Source of the DNA: Sulfurimonas sp. HSL3-1
Lineage (GTDB): Bacteria > Campylobacterota > Campylobacteria > Campylobacterales > Sulfurimonadaceae
Direction of reading: 5' to 3'
Length of the DNA stretch: 64,000 nucleotides
NCBI RefSeq assembly: GCF_039645995.1
Contig: NZ_CP147920.1
Coordinates: forward strand, 124,001 to 188,000
The notes beneath the pieces were generated by a model. The model had not been told where the DNA came from, searched no databases, and saw only the letters and a list, made by a program, of their open reading frames with translations. Positions 1-9,121 of the stretch are shown in pieces; the stretch's first letter is position 1, and each line of letters begins with the position of its first letter. The position numbers and the translations under genes are program-made.

Positions 1-124
1 TGGCGTGGGCGTCGCCGCGGCCGATATTTTCCACGAGGCCCGAGACGATCACCTGTTCTGAGCGCATTTCAAAGAGTTTGAACTTCACCGACGAACTGCC
101 GGCGTTGATGACGAGGATCTTCAC
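1..124 (-). CDS. ackA: Acetate kinase, N-terminal part (cut by window edge)
   Basis: Acetate kinase makes acetate and ATP from acetyl phosphate and ADP, working with phosphate acetyltransferase encoded just upstream. Only about 41 N-terminal residues are in the window; they begin with the ASKHA-family phosphate-binding signature [14 protein letters not shown], typical of AckA. The start is a GTG at 124-122 that overlaps the pta stop codon (GTGA), so the two genes are translationally coupled in a pta-ackA operon. The rest of the gene lies to the left of the window. Confidence 0.93.
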   Translation of the reverse strand, partial: MKILVINAGSSSVKFKLFEMRSEQVIVSGLVENIGRGDAHA

Positions 125-2226
125 GACGGCGTCTCCTGGGCCTGGATGGCGGTAATGGCGACGGTGTTGACGATGTCGGCGACGCTGCAGCCGCGGCTGA
201 GGTCGTTGACCGGGCGGTTCAAACCCTGCAACACGGGACCGATGGCGACGGCGCCCGCCGAACGCTGGACGGCCTTGTAGGTGTTGTTGCCGGTGTTGAG
301 GTCGGGAAAGATGAATACGGTCGCCTGTCCTGCCACCGTACTGCCGGGCATCTTCTGCGCTCCGACCTCCGGGTCGATGGCCGCATCGTACTGGATGGGA
401 CCGTCCACGGCAAGGTCGGGACGCTGTTCCCGGACGAGCTTTGTCGCTTCGCGTACTTTTTCAACGTCGCTCCCCACCCCGGAGTCCCCGGTGGAGTAAG
501 AGAGCATCGCCACGCGTGGTTCGATGCCGAAGCGTCGGGCCGTCTCCGCCGACGCGATCGCGATTTCCGCCAGTTGGGCCGCATCGGGGTCCGGGTTGAC
601 GGCGCAGTCGGCATAGACGAGGACCCGGGTGTCGAAGCACATGAAAAAGCAGCTCGATACGATGTTCTGTCCCGGCGCCGTTTTGATCGCCTGCAGGGCC
701 GGGAGGATCGTTTCGCGGGTCGTATGCGTGGCCCCGCTGACCATGCCGTCGCACTCCCCCTGCGCCACCATCATCGTGGCAAAAAGGGTCGGGTTGCCCA
801 GGGCGTCGTAGGCGGCGTCGAGGGAGACGCCTTTATGGGCGCGCAGTTTGGCATAGGCTTTGGCCAGGCGGCGTTTTTGCTGTTCGTCTTCGGGGTCGAC
901 GATGGTCGCATTGCGCAGGTCGAGCCCCAGGGCGGCGGCGCGGGCCGCAATATGCTCCGCTGAACCCAAAAGGGCGATGCCGACGGCCCGCCGGCGCAGC
1001 AGGATGTCGGCGGCCCGGAGGATGCGGTCGTCGGAGGTCTCCGGCAGGATGATCGTCTTGCGATCCCCCGCAGCCCGGGCGAAGAGACGGTGTTCGAACA
1101 TGGCCGGGGTGACGATCCCGGTTGACGCCGCGGCCAGCTTGGTCTCAATCAGGTCCGCATCGACGTTCTGGTTGAAGACCCCCAGCGCCGTGGCGATCTT
1201 CTTCGGCGACGCGGCATCGATGCGGGCGGGGAAGGCGCGCACCATCTGGGCGACCTCGACCGTCTCTTTCGGGAGGTGCAGCAGCGGTATCTGCATGGCG
1301 TCAAGGCCCTTGAGGAGCTCAATGACACTCTGTGCGGGGGGTGTTTCGCCTGTCAGGAGCACGGCGCTGACCGCCGGAAAATTCCCGGCGTAGTTTGCGG
1401 CCGTCGCGCCGAGGATGATATCGGCGCGGTCCGAGGGGGTGATGATGAGGTCGTCGGCCCTGATATGCGTCAGGAAATGTTCCAGGTGCATGGCGGCGAT
1501 GCGGGGCTGGGCAATAAGGCGGTGAAGCTGTTCGTTGGTGCCGATCAGGATCTCCGCGCCCAGCCCTTCGGCAAGCTGGTAGACGTTGGGACGGTCGAGC
1601 GTCGTGACCTCGGGCAGCAGGACGACCGGCTCAGGGATGCTCGGGCAGATGTTCTGGTCTCGGCGGTGGGCCTCGTAGAGCACGGCGTCGCAGCGGTTGG
1701 CAAAAAGCATCAGAAGCGAGCCACCCTGTTTCTTGATGGCGTAGCTCCAGAGCCGCAGCGCCTCCTTGAGGCCGCTCTCATCCATGCCGCGGGCCGGGAC
1801 GACACCGACGACGGGCGCAGCAAGGTTCTTGGCGATCTCGACGTTGAGGTCAAAGTCGATCAGCTGGGAGAGCGCATCGTCGACCACCCCCTGGCAGAGA
1901 ACGAAGTCATAGGTTTCCAGCAGGGCGTCATGGCGCTCGATGATGGTTTCGATCAGGTGGTCGATCTTTCCTTCGGAGAGCAGAGTCTCGGCCTCGGAGA
2001 CCGTCAGGCCGACGGCGCTCTCGTAGGGCTGCTCCAGCGCGAAATGGCTGAGGATGGTCAGGGTGTCCGGATCTTTCCCGGCGGCGTCGGCGATCAGCGG
2101 CCGGAAAAAGGCGACCCTTCCGTGCAGCCGCAGCAGCAATTCCGTCATGCCGAGTGTGACAAGGATGCTGCCGGCATTCCGGGTTTTGGAAACGATATAG
2201 AGCGAGCGTACGGTTTCGGCATTCAT
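121..2226 (-). CDS. pta: Phosphate acetyltransferase (long, three-domain form)
   Basis: Converts acetyl-CoA and phosphate to acetyl phosphate in the cytoplasm, linking central carbon to ackA. The 701-residue protein has the long Pta layout: an N-terminal CobQ/BioD-like P-loop-fold domain (about 1-200), a DRTGG regulatory domain (about 210-320) and the catalytic PTA_PTB domain (about 375-695; e.g. [15 protein letters not shown] and the conserved [18 protein letters not shown] region). The N-terminal loop reads [14 protein letters not shown] rather than a canonical GKT/S loop, so nucleotide binding there is doubtful, as in many Pta proteins. The stop codon overlaps the GTG start of ackA. Confidence 0.95.
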   Translation of the reverse strand: MNAETVRSLYIVSKTRNAGSILVTLGMTELLLRLHGRVAFFRPLIADAAGKDPDTLTILSHFALEQPYESAVGLTVSEAETLLSEGKIDHLIETIIERHDALLETYDFVLCQGVVDDALSQLIDFDLNVEIAKNLAAPVVGVVPARGMDESGLKEALRLWSYAIKKQGGSLLMLFANRCDAVLYEAHRRDQNICPSIPEPVVLLPEVTTLDRPNVYQLAEGLGAEILIGTNEQLHRLIAQPRIAAMHLEHFLTHIRADDLIITPSDRADIILGATAANYAGNFPAVSAVLLTGETPPAQSVIELLKGLDAMQIPLLHLPKETVEVAQMVRAFPARIDAASPKKIATALGVFNQNVDADLIETKLAAASTGIVTPAMFEHRLFARAAGDRKTIILPETSDDRILRAADILLRRRAVGIALLGSAEHIAARAAALGLDLRNATIVDPEDEQQKRRLAKAYAKLRAHKGVSLDAAYDALGNPTLFATMMVAQGECDGMVSGATHTTRETILPALQAIKTAPGQNIVSSCFFMCFDTRVLVYADCAVNPDPDAAQLAEIAIASAETARRFGIEPRVAMLSYSTGDSGVGSDVEKVREATKLVREQRPDLAVDGPIQYDAAIDPEVGAQKMPGSTVAGQATVFIFPDLNTGNNTYKAVQRSAGAVAIGPVLQGLNRPVNDLSRGCSVADIVNTVAITAIQAQETPS

Positions 2227-2272
2227 AGCGGTAATTTACCATAAAACGGTTAGGAGTTCATTACCGCTGGGG

Positions 2273-2278
2273 TATAAT
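2273..2278 (+). promoter_or_regulatory. -10 promoter element TATAAT
   Basis: A perfect TATAAT sits 27 bases before the start at 2306, with an AAGGAG ribosome site (2294-2299) in between. No clear -35 box is seen, which is usual for Campylobacterota promoters. It lies in the divergent gap between pta and the DUF748 gene. Confidence 0.6.
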
Positions 2279-2305
2279 GTGAGCAGAGACGATAAGGAGA
2301 CGGTC

Positions 2306-5300
2306 ATGAAACGGTGGATCTGGCGGACGTTACTCGGCGTGCTCGCCCTTTATCTTTTGACGGCGGTTATCGCCGTTCCCTACCTGATCCGCACGAAAGT
2401 GCCGGAACTGGTCGGGGAGATGACGGGGGGATCCCTGGAGATCGACCGGGCCCTGTTCAACCCTTTCATTCTTGACCTGACGATCGAGGGGATCCGGTTC
2501 GCCGATCCCGAGGGGGCGCCACTGGCCAGTCTGCGGCGCCTGGACGTCAATGTCGACGTCCTCCACCTGATCTGGGGGGAGATCTCCGTCGAGTATTTCG
2601 GGCTGCGGGGACTGCGGCTCTCCGTCGTGCAGGAGCGTGACGGGCGGTTCAACTTCGACTGGCTGACGCACCTGGGGAGCGGCGACGCCGCGGAGACGGC
2701 TCCGGCGGAGACGAACGGGAGTGCCATGCCCTCGCTGCGGCTGGAAACGTTCGAGCTTGAAGACGGCGGGATCACCTTTACCGACCTCTCCCGTCCTGTC
2801 CCGCTGCAGCTGGACTTCTCGCCGATCGGCCTCGATCTGCACGATATCGATACGGGAGGCGGCGGCGAGAACGAGCTTCACCTCTTTGCCCACACCGAGG
2901 AGGGCGGACTGCTGGACGTCAAGAGCCGCGTGCACTCTTTTGAACCCTTTGCACTGTCGGGGACGGTCGATTACGATGCCGGGCGGCTCTATGACGCCTG
3001 GCATTTTCTGCGCGAGATCAGCGCCCTCGAGGTGGCCGACGGCCGGATGGAGTTGCATTTTACCTATGACGTCAACCTCGCGGAGCTGAATGCGACCACC
3101 GTCGACGATCTGCGCTTCGCGCTGAAGCGGCTGCGGGTCAAGCCCAAGGCCGAGAACGCGGACGTACTGCGGGTGGCGTCGCTGACGGTCGAAGGGGGAC
3201 CGATACGGCCGCTCGCGCAGTTCGGCCGTATCGACACGGCGGGCATTGACGGCCTCTATGTCGATCTGCAACGGCGCAAAGACGGCAGCCTCAACTGGGC
3301 GCACTACTTTCCCAAGGGGAATGAGGCCAATGTTTCGGCCGCACCGGCCGAGGATACAGCGGCGGCAGCCTCCGCGCCGTGGGATATGCTCATCAACCGG
3401 GTGACGCTGCGGCACATACGGGGGCGTTTCGATGACGGCAGTGTACGCCCGGCCGTGCACCTTGCCCTGGACGATTTCAACCTGACGGCGCGCCATGTCA
3501 GTGCGCTCCCGGCGACGCCGCTGACCTTTGACGCGGTGCTGCAGCTCAATAAAAAGATGCGCTGCCGAACCGAGGGGCGTCTTTCGCACTCGCCGCTGGA
3601 CGCGACCGCCCTGGCGTCGTGCGGCGGACTGGACGTGACCTGGTTCAACCCCTACATCGATGCCGCCGCCGATGCCGCCCTGGCACGGCATGACGTGGTG
3701 CTGCGCAGCGCCGTATTGGGCGCGGCCGCGGACGTCACTGCCCGTGAAGCGAACGCTTCGGTCGCCGTCACCGTCAACGACGCCAATGCGACGCTGCAGT
3801 CGCTGCTGCTGACGCCCAAAGGCTCGAAACGCAAATTGGCCGCTTTCGATGCGCTTTCCGTCACGGGGGTCACCGCATCGACGGCGGCGAAGCGGGCCGG
3901 GGTCGAGCGGATCGTGCTGGCGAAGCCCCAGGTCAACCTGCGCCGGGAGCGCGACGGCAGCATCGACGCCGCGCAGCTGGTCAAAGCGAAACCGGCCGCC
4001 CCGGCAAAACGCGGCGCCGCCCAGAAGGCGCAACAGGCGGAGACACCCTGGAGCGCCGCCATCAAGAAGATCCAGATCCGAAGCGGCGCGGCTTCGTTCC
4101 GCGATGCCGCCATTGCACACACGACTACGACACGGGTGCAGCGCTTCGATCTGGACGTGAACGGCGTTACGACGGATCCCTCCCGTGCGATCGGACTGCA
4201 GGGCAGCTTCCGTATCAACGGTGACGGGCGGGTGCGTGCGAAAGGGTCGCTCGTGCCGGAACCGCTGAAGGCAACAACGGATTTCAGCGTCTCCGGACTG
4301 CGCCTGAAGCCTTTCAGCCCCTATGTGGAAGAGGGAATGTTCGTCAAGATCGACGACGGGCGCGTCGGCCTGAAGGGGCAGACGCGCTACCGCCCGTCGA
4401 AGCGCGCGGCGGACCTGCGGCTGCACGGCGATTTCAACCTGAACGATCTGTTGGTCAACGACAGCCGCGACGCGACGCCGCTGGTCTCGCTGAAGACGCT
4501 GGAGGCGAAAAAGCTTCTTTTCACGCTCTCCCCCGATCAGTTCTTTGTCGACAACGTGACGATGGGCGGATTCTTCAGCTCGATCCTGATCGATGCGAAC
4601 AAAACATTGAACCTTTCGACGCTCATGCGCCCTTCGGAGAGGAGCGCGGCGCCGAAAGGGGCTGAAAAAACGGCCGAGGCGGCGAAGCAGCCCTTTCCCG
4701 TACGCATCATGAAGTTTACGCTCTACAACGGGGCGGTGCACTTTGCCGACGAGTCGCTTCCGCTCCCCTTCGACACGCAGATCCATGATGTTAACGGCGA
4801 GGTGCTGGGGATTTCGACGCTGCCCGAAGATACGACCTACCTGCAGGTGGCGGGGGAGATCGACGAGTACGGTACCGCCAAGGCCGAGGGGAGCCTCAAC
4901 ACGGGCGACCCGAAGGCCTTTACGGACATCGGGGTGAATTTCCGCAATATCGAGCTCAAATCCTACACCCCCTACTCGGGCAAGTTCGTCGGCCGGGCGA
5001 TCGACAGCGGGAAGCTTTCGGTGACGCTGCGCTACCGGATCGTCAAGGGCGCGATGCAGGGGGATAACGGGATGATCATCAACAAGATCGTGCTCGGCGA
5101 TGATATCGAAAGCAACGATTCGGTGAGCCTGCCGCTCGATTTCGCCATTGCACTGCTTGAAGATCGCGACGGCGTCATCGACATCGACATGCCGGTCGAG
5201 GGGGATGTGAACAATCCCAAGTTCCGCTGGGGCAAGGTCGTCTGGAAGGCCTTCGTCAACCTGCTGACCAAGGCGGTTACGGCGCCGTTTGATCTGATCG

Positions 5301-5884
5301 GTTCCATGCTGGGCATCGAAGGCGACAGCCTCAAGGAGGTCACGTTCGCTGCGGGGTCGCCGACGGTCGACGCCGTGGCGCGGGAACGGCTCGATATGCT
5401 GGCCAAGGTGATGATCAAGCGGCCGAAACTCGCCATGACGGTGCAGGGGACGTACGACCCGAAAGCGGATACCCATGCGCTGAAGCAGCAGGCGCTCATC
5501 AGCGAGGTGCTGGCACAGAGCGGCGAGGATGCCGCTTCGACGGAAAATGCGCTGATACCGAAACTGCTGGAACCGCTGTTTGAAAAGCGGCTGGGCAAGG
5601 AGGCACTCGACGCGCTCGAAGAGGAGATTGATGCGATGGATGCGGACAGGAAGACGCGGCGGCGGATCTACCGCGAGAAGCTGGTGGCCATGATGATCGA
5701 GAGCCAGCCGCTGCCCGACGGGGCGCTGGCAGCATTGGCCCATGCCCGGGCGGCGGCGATCCGCAACTATATGATCGCCACGCACGGTATGGAAGCGGGC
5801 CGGATCGCGGAGCGTGATCCGGAAGCCCTGAGCGGCGAGAGGGGCGAGGTGCCGTCGCACCTTGGCCTTGACGCGGCAAAATAG
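2306..5884 (+). CDS. DUF748 / AsmA-like envelope protein
   Basis: A 1192-residue protein with one N-terminal membrane anchor (residues about 4-25) and a very long periplasmic region built of repeating beta-rich segments, the pattern of DUF748 proteins, which are relatives of the AsmA/TamB bridge-like proteins thought to help move lipids between membranes. The C-terminal part after about residue 1010 (from HVTFAAGSPTVDA-type sequence onward) resembles the OmpA-like end often found in DUF748 proteins. I chose ATG 2306 because AAGGAG is 6 bases upstream and the leader then starts with KRWIWRTLLGV, a good anchor; an in-frame GTG-type start at 2279 overlaps the promoter. Function in this organism is inference. 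Confidence 0.8.
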   Translation: MKRWIWRTLLGVLALYLLTAVIAVPYLIRTKVPELVGEMTGGSLEIDRALFNPFILDLTIEGIRFADPEGAPLASLRRLDVNVDVLHLIWGEISVEYFGLRGLRLSVVQERDGRFNFDWLTHLGSGDAAETAPAETNGSAMPSLRLETFELEDGGITFTDLSRPVPLQLDFSPIGLDLHDIDTGGGGENELHLFAHTEEGGLLDVKSRVHSFEPFALSGTVDYDAGRLYDAWHFLREISALEVADGRMELHFTYDVNLAELNATTVDDLRFALKRLRVKPKAENADVLRVASLTVEGGPIRPLAQFGRIDTAGIDGLYVDLQRRKDGSLNWAHYFPKGNEANVSAAPAEDTAAAASAPWDMLINRVTLRHIRGRFDDGSVRPAVHLALDDFNLTARHVSALPATPLTFDAVLQLNKKMRCRTEGRLSHSPLDATALASCGGLDVTWFNPYIDAAADAALARHDVVLRSAVLGAAADVTAREANASVAVTVNDANATLQSLLLTPKGSKRKLAAFDALSVTGVTASTAAKRAGVERIVLAKPQVNLRRERDGSIDAAQLVKAKPAAPAKRGAAQKAQQAETPWSAAIKKIQIRSGAASFRDAAIAHTTTTRVQRFDLDVNGVTTDPSRAIGLQGSFRINGDGRVRAKGSLVPEPLKATTDFSVSGLRLKPFSPYVEEGMFVKIDDGRVGLKGQTRYRPSKRAADLRLHGDFNLNDLLVNDSRDATPLVSLKTLEAKKLLFTLSPDQFFVDNVTMGGFFSSILIDANKTLNLSTLMRPSERSAAPKGAEKTAEAAKQPFPVRIMKFTLYNGAVHFADESLPLPFDTQIHDVNGEVLGISTLPEDTTYLQVAGEIDEYGTAKAEGSLNTGDPKAFTDIGVNFRNIELKSYTPYSGKFVGRAIDSGKLSVTLRYRIVKGAMQGDNGMIINKIVLGDDIESNDSVSLPLDFAIALLEDRDGVIDIDMPVEGDVNNPKFRWGKVVWKAFVNLLTKAVTAPFDLIGSMLGIEGDSLKEVTFAAGSPTVDAVARERLDMLAKVMIKRPKLAMTVQGTYDPKADTHALKQQALISEVLAQSGEDAASTENALIPKLLEPLFEKRLGKEALDALEEEIDAMDADRKTRRRIYREKLVAMMIESQPLPDGALAALAHARAAAIRNYMIATHGMEAGRIAERDPEALSGERGEVPSHLGLDAAK

Positions 5885-5903
5885 ATTATGGTAGAGTCGA
5901 AAC

Positions 5904-7076
5904 ATGATAAATGGAAGCAGTGACCCGGTTCTGATCTTGGAACATTTTTTGGACAAACTCGTCGAGAAAGAGGGAAGTGACCTCTTTGTCAAAAGCAGTG
6001 CCGTCGTGACGGCGCGGATCGAGGGGGATCTGACCCCGCTGACGACCGAGACGCTCAGCGCCTTTGCCGTCGAAGCGATTGCCCGCCACATCCTCGGGGC
6101 GCAGTACGAGACCTTCGAGCAGCAGTTCGAGTACGACACGATGTACGTCCTCAACGCCGAAAGCCGTTTCAGGGTCAACCTTTTCTGGCACCTCGACGGG
6201 ATCGCGATGGTCTTCCGCCTCGTCCCACTGGAGATCAAGACGATCGAAGCGCTGAACCTGCCCGAGCAGCTGCACCGTCTGACGAAACTGCAGCGGGGCC
6301 TGGTCCTGGTGACGGGAACGACGGGGAGCGGAAAATCGACGACGCTGGCGTCGCTCATCGAGGAGATCAATCGGGAGCGCCGCAAGCATGTCATTACGAT
6401 CGAGGACCCGGTCGAATTCGTCCATATCGACAAAAAATGCGTCATCGAGCAGCGCAACGTCGGATTGCATACGAAGGGGTTCAACCAGGCATTGCGGGCG
6501 GCGATGCGCGAGAACCCCGACATCATCATGGTCGGCGAGATGCGCGACCTTGAAACCGCCGAAAACGTTCTGCAGGCCGTCAATACCGGGCACCTCGTCT
6601 TTTCGACCCTCCACACCCTTGATGCCAAGGAGACGATCGACCGTCTCATCGCCATCTTCCCGCCCTTTGAGCAGGAACGGGTGCGCCTCAACCTTGCGAG
6701 CAACCTTGAAGCGGTCATCTCCCAGCGCCTTATCCACGACAAGAACGGCGCGCTGGTGCCCGCCTGCGAAATGCTGTTCCGCTCGCCGATGGTCGAACAC
6801 CTGATCCGCACCAAACGGGACTTCGAGATCAATGATATTATGGCCAACGAGCACTCGCACTTCGGTTCGACGACCTTCAACCAGGCTCTCTTTGAGCTCT
6901 GCCTGCACGACGTGATCTCCGAAGAGGTGGCCTACAGCCAGAGCGGCAGCCCGACCGACCTGCAGCTGATGTTCGCACAGAGCAGCGAGTACCAGAAAAA
7001 GATCGGCAATACGCTCGAGAATATCAAGGATGAAGTGGGTCTGAAGCAGCCGCCGCCGCTTGTGGAACCGGAGTAG
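5904..7076 (+). CDS. Type IV pilus retraction ATPase, PilT/PilU family
   Basis: A 390-residue GspE/PilT-type hexameric ATPase that would drive pilus retraction from the cytoplasmic side of the inner membrane. Walker A is GTTGSGKST at residues 138-146; the Walker B/Asp box region includes ITIEDPVEF (165-173) and IIMVGEMRD (207-215); the His box lies near GHLVFSTLHT. The N-terminal PAS-like domain and a C-terminal tail past residue 350 match the PilU-like branch slightly better than PilT, but I cannot settle this by eye. No pilin or assembly genes are in the window. It sits 19 bases after the DUF748 gene and 2 bases before the next gene, so it may be in one transcript. Confidence 0.88.
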   Translation: MINGSSDPVLILEHFLDKLVEKEGSDLFVKSSAVVTARIEGDLTPLTTETLSAFAVEAIARHILGAQYETFEQQFEYDTMYVLNAESRFRVNLFWHLDGIAMVFRLVPLEIKTIEALNLPEQLHRLTKLQRGLVLVTGTTGSGKSTTLASLIEEINRERRKHVITIEDPVEFVHIDKKCVIEQRNVGLHTKGFNQALRAAMRENPDIIMVGEMRDLETAENVLQAVNTGHLVFSTLHTLDAKETIDRLIAIFPPFEQERVRLNLASNLEAVISQRLIHDKNGALVPACEMLFRSPMVEHLIRTKRDFEINDIMANEHSHFGSTTFNQALFELCLHDVISEEVAYSQSGSPTDLQLMFAQSSEYQKKIGNTLENIKDEVGLKQPPPLVEPE

Positions 7077-7078
7077 GC

Positions 7079-7570
7079 TTGGAGCAGTTTCTAGCACTTT
7101 TTACGCCGCAGCCCGGCTACAAGATCCTCGACATTACCGCTCACAGTGATGCGCTGACGGCGGCGCTGCTGCAGCGGCTCGGCCCGGTGAACGGCCGGCT
7201 GTCGCTGGCGCAGTACCCGGGGGAACATCTCCCGCTCCCGGAGGGAACGGGGGCGACGCTTCAGCAGCAGACGGTGCCCGATTTCGCCAAACCCTTCCGC
7301 GCCCTTCCGCGGGATAACGACATCGTCTTCATCCGCGACGTTCTGCACCGCCACAGCCAGCCCGAACGCATCCTGCGCGCCATCTATACGACCCTGGCCA
7401 ACGCCGCCGAGGTGATCATCGTGACGGAGACAGGGGCAGCCGATACCGATGCGCAGCTTGCACTGCTGGAGCGGGCCGATTTCCGCGCCGGCAACGTTAT
7501 CGAGGAGGTCGCGGAAGGGGTGACGGTCGTCATGGGGAAGAAGATGCATATGTGGGGGAACGGGCTCTGA
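7079..7570 (+). CDS. Methyltransferase-like protein of unknown function
   Basis: A 163-residue protein starting at TTG 7079, with GGAG of the preceding pilT-like gene end as a likely ribosome site. The order of a glycine-poor 'KILDITAHSDALTAALLQRLG' type N-terminus, a central DIVFIRDVLHRHSQPERILR and a later AEVIIVTETG strand looks like a Rossmann-type SAM-dependent methyltransferase whose motif I has lost its glycines; activity is therefore uncertain. The stop codon overlaps the ATG of the next gene (TGATG), a tRNA-modification methyltransferase, so the pair is probably co-translated. Confidence 0.6.
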   Translation: MEQFLALFTPQPGYKILDITAHSDALTAALLQRLGPVNGRLSLAQYPGEHLPLPEGTGATLQQQTVPDFAKPFRALPRDNDIVFIRDVLHRHSQPERILRAIYTTLANAAEVIIVTETGAADTDAQLALLERADFRAGNVIEEVAEGVTVVMGKKMHMWGNGL

Positions 7571-8334
7571 TGCCGCATTTTGACGATGCACTGCACCAAA
7601 GCGTGCGCAGCGAAGACGGTACGAATACCGCCTATTCGGTCGAGTACGGCGAGCATTACCACTCCACGAAGGACGGGGCGCTGACGGAGTCGCTGCAAAA
7701 GCACGTCGTTCCGGCCTTCTCCTGTTTCGAAGCGGCGCCGTCGCTGCGCATCCTCGACATCTGTTTCGGGCTGGGGTTCAACACGCTCGCGACGCTTTAC
7801 TATATGCGCGAACAGGGGATCGACAAGCGTATCGAGATCGTCTCTCCCGAACTCGACGAGGCGCTGGTACGCTCGTTGGCCGCTTTCGAATACCCGGAGA
7901 TCTTTCGTCCTTTCCTGCCGATTATCGAAGCGATCAGCGAAACGGGCGGCTACGAGGATGAACGGGTGAAAGTCACGGTGCTGTTCGGCGACGCGCGCGA
8001 GACGCTCCCGACGCTGACGGAGCCCTTTGACATTGTCTACCAGGACGCCTTCAGCCCGGAGCACAACCCGATTCTCTGGACCTCCGAGTATTTTGCGCAG
8101 CTGGCGCGCCTGACCCATGAAAAAAGCGTGATCACGACCTATTCGATGGCCCTTCGGACCCGCCTGGCCCTCTATGAGAACGGTTTCAACGTCTACCTGA
8201 ACAAGGGGGAGGGATTCCGCAACGCGACGGTGGCGTGCAAGAGCGGACTGCCGCGCTTCGAGAAAGTCGACATGGCGCATAAGATCGCCTGTAACCCGGA
8301 TGTAAAAAGTCTGCGGGACGCTGATCTGGTTTGA
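7570..8334 (+). CDS. tRNA-modification methyltransferase of the MnmC (DUF752/MnmD) type
   Basis: A 254-residue protein matching the methyltransferase half of MnmC, which completes mnm5(s2)U at the wobble position of several tRNAs. The SAM-binding motif ILDICFGLGFNT is at about residues 60-71 and the family signature YQDAFSPEHNPILWT at about 156-170. The FAD-dependent oxidase half of bifunctional MnmC is absent, as in stand-alone MnmD proteins. The ATG at 7570 overlaps the upstream stop; an in-frame start at 7552 would overlap the neighbour by 19 bases and is less likely. A tRNA-Leu gene follows on the other strand. Confidence 0.85.
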   Translation: MPHFDDALHQSVRSEDGTNTAYSVEYGEHYHSTKDGALTESLQKHVVPAFSCFEAAPSLRILDICFGLGFNTLATLYYMREQGIDKRIEIVSPELDEALVRSLAAFEYPEIFRPFLPIIEAISETGGYEDERVKVTVLFGDARETLPTLTEPFDIVYQDAFSPEHNPILWTSEYFAQLARLTHEKSVITTYSMALRTRLALYENGFNVYLNKGEGFRNATVACKSGLPRFEKVDMAHKIACNPDVKSLRDADLV

Positions 8335-8379
8335 TGGGTTTGTGTTTGGAAAGTTTTTTGATTTGGGAAAGTTTGATGA

Positions 8380-8466
8380 TGGTGCGCTCGAGAGGACTTG
8401 AACCTCCACGGCCGTTAAGCCACTAGAACCTGAATCTAGCGTGTCTACCAATTCCACCACGAACGC
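8380..8466 (-). tRNA. tRNA-Leu (anticodon CAG)
   Basis: 87-nt class II tRNA with a long variable arm. The acceptor arms GCGTTCG and CGAGCGC pair with one G-U, the anticodon stem is CTAGA/TCTAG around TTCAGGT, giving CAG, and CCA is encoded. The region 8335-8638 contains this gene, its promoter and the start region of the next plus-strand operon. Confidence 0.95.
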
Positions 8467-8491
8467 ACATTGGTAATTAAAAGAGAGCGTA

Positions 8492-8497
8492 ATTATA
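8492..8497 (-). promoter_or_regulatory. -10 element of tRNA-Leu(CAG)
   Basis: On the minus strand this reads TATAAT, about 26 bases upstream of the tRNA 5' end. The -35 region is weak. Confidence 0.55.
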
Positions 8498-8613
8498 CGC
8501 TACAATCCTTAAAATAAACAAAAATACGGCCGACCTCTTTGGGCGGTGTCGCGTTTCGCAGAGCGCTCCCGGGTGGCCTGCACAAAAAATATTCAAAACG
8601 GTTTTGGTTATGT

Positions 8614-8619
8614 TATACA
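8614..8619 (+). promoter_or_regulatory. -10-like element TATACA
   Basis: TATACA preceded by TG one base earlier (extended -10 style), 20 bases before the start at 8639. The resulting leader would be short and no strong ribosome site is visible. Confidence 0.4.
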
Positions 8620-8638
8620 ATTGGTTTACAATCTGACT

Positions 8639-9112
8639 ATGAAAACTCTTGTTTTTGCGTTACTGCTGATCGTCTCCATTGTCCATGCGGAGCAAAAGAA
8701 GACGCATCTGCAGCTCCCGTATGCGAAGGCAATCGCCCTGCTCGAGGGGATCAGGGGGGATGCCATCATCCTGGGAGAGGGGAAGACGGAGGTGTATGTC
8801 TTCGTCGATCCTCTCTGCCCCCATTCGCGCAAATTCATCCGGATGGTTTCGCAGAATGCGCAGATGCTTGCGAAGTATCGCTATTATGTCTACCTTTACA
8901 GCATCCCGCGCCTGAAATCGGAACGCACGGTGTCGGCGATTTTCGCCTCCAAGGCGCCTGCGCAGATGCTGATGAAAGTGATGGTCGGGGCGGAGCGCCA
9001 CGCGGCGGATGTGACCGCTCCGACACAGAAACGGGTCGACGAGATCGAGGCCGTCGCCCGCGCAATGGATGTTTACAAGCGTCCCTATCTCATGGTCGCA
9101 CTGCGCCCCTAG
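8639..9112 (+). CDS. Periplasmic thioredoxin-fold protein with single-cysteine CPHS motif
   Basis: A 157-residue protein with a signal peptide (cleavage probably after residue 17, VHA) followed by a thioredoxin-like fold resembling DsbC/DsbG-type proteins: a beta strand VYVFVDPLCPHS at about 52-63 carries the usual active-site position. Where DsbA/C enzymes have CxxC, this one has C60-P-H-S63, so it cannot form the usual catalytic disulfide; a cis-Pro may be in KRPYLMVAL near the C-terminus. It ends 9 bases before an RND-type exporter and may act with it. The start at 8639 is preferred because the longer in-frame version at 8546 would precede the signal peptide with non-coding-like sequence. 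Confidence 0.65.
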   Translation: MKTLVFALLLIVSIVHAEQKKTHLQLPYAKAIALLEGIRGDAIILGEGKTEVYVFVDPLCPHSRKFIRMVSQNAQMLAKYRYYVYLYSIPRLKSERTVSAIFASKAPAQMLMKVMVGAERHAADVTAPTQKRVDEIEAVARAMDVYKRPYLMVALRP

Positions 9113-9121
9113 CGAGTCAGC

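Noticed and set aside
2330..6880. A minus-strand open frame of about 1500 codons across the DUF748 and PilT-like genes
   Set aside because: It has no motifs and low-complexity composition. It is an antisense shadow created by the GC-rich codon pattern of the genuine plus-strand genes.
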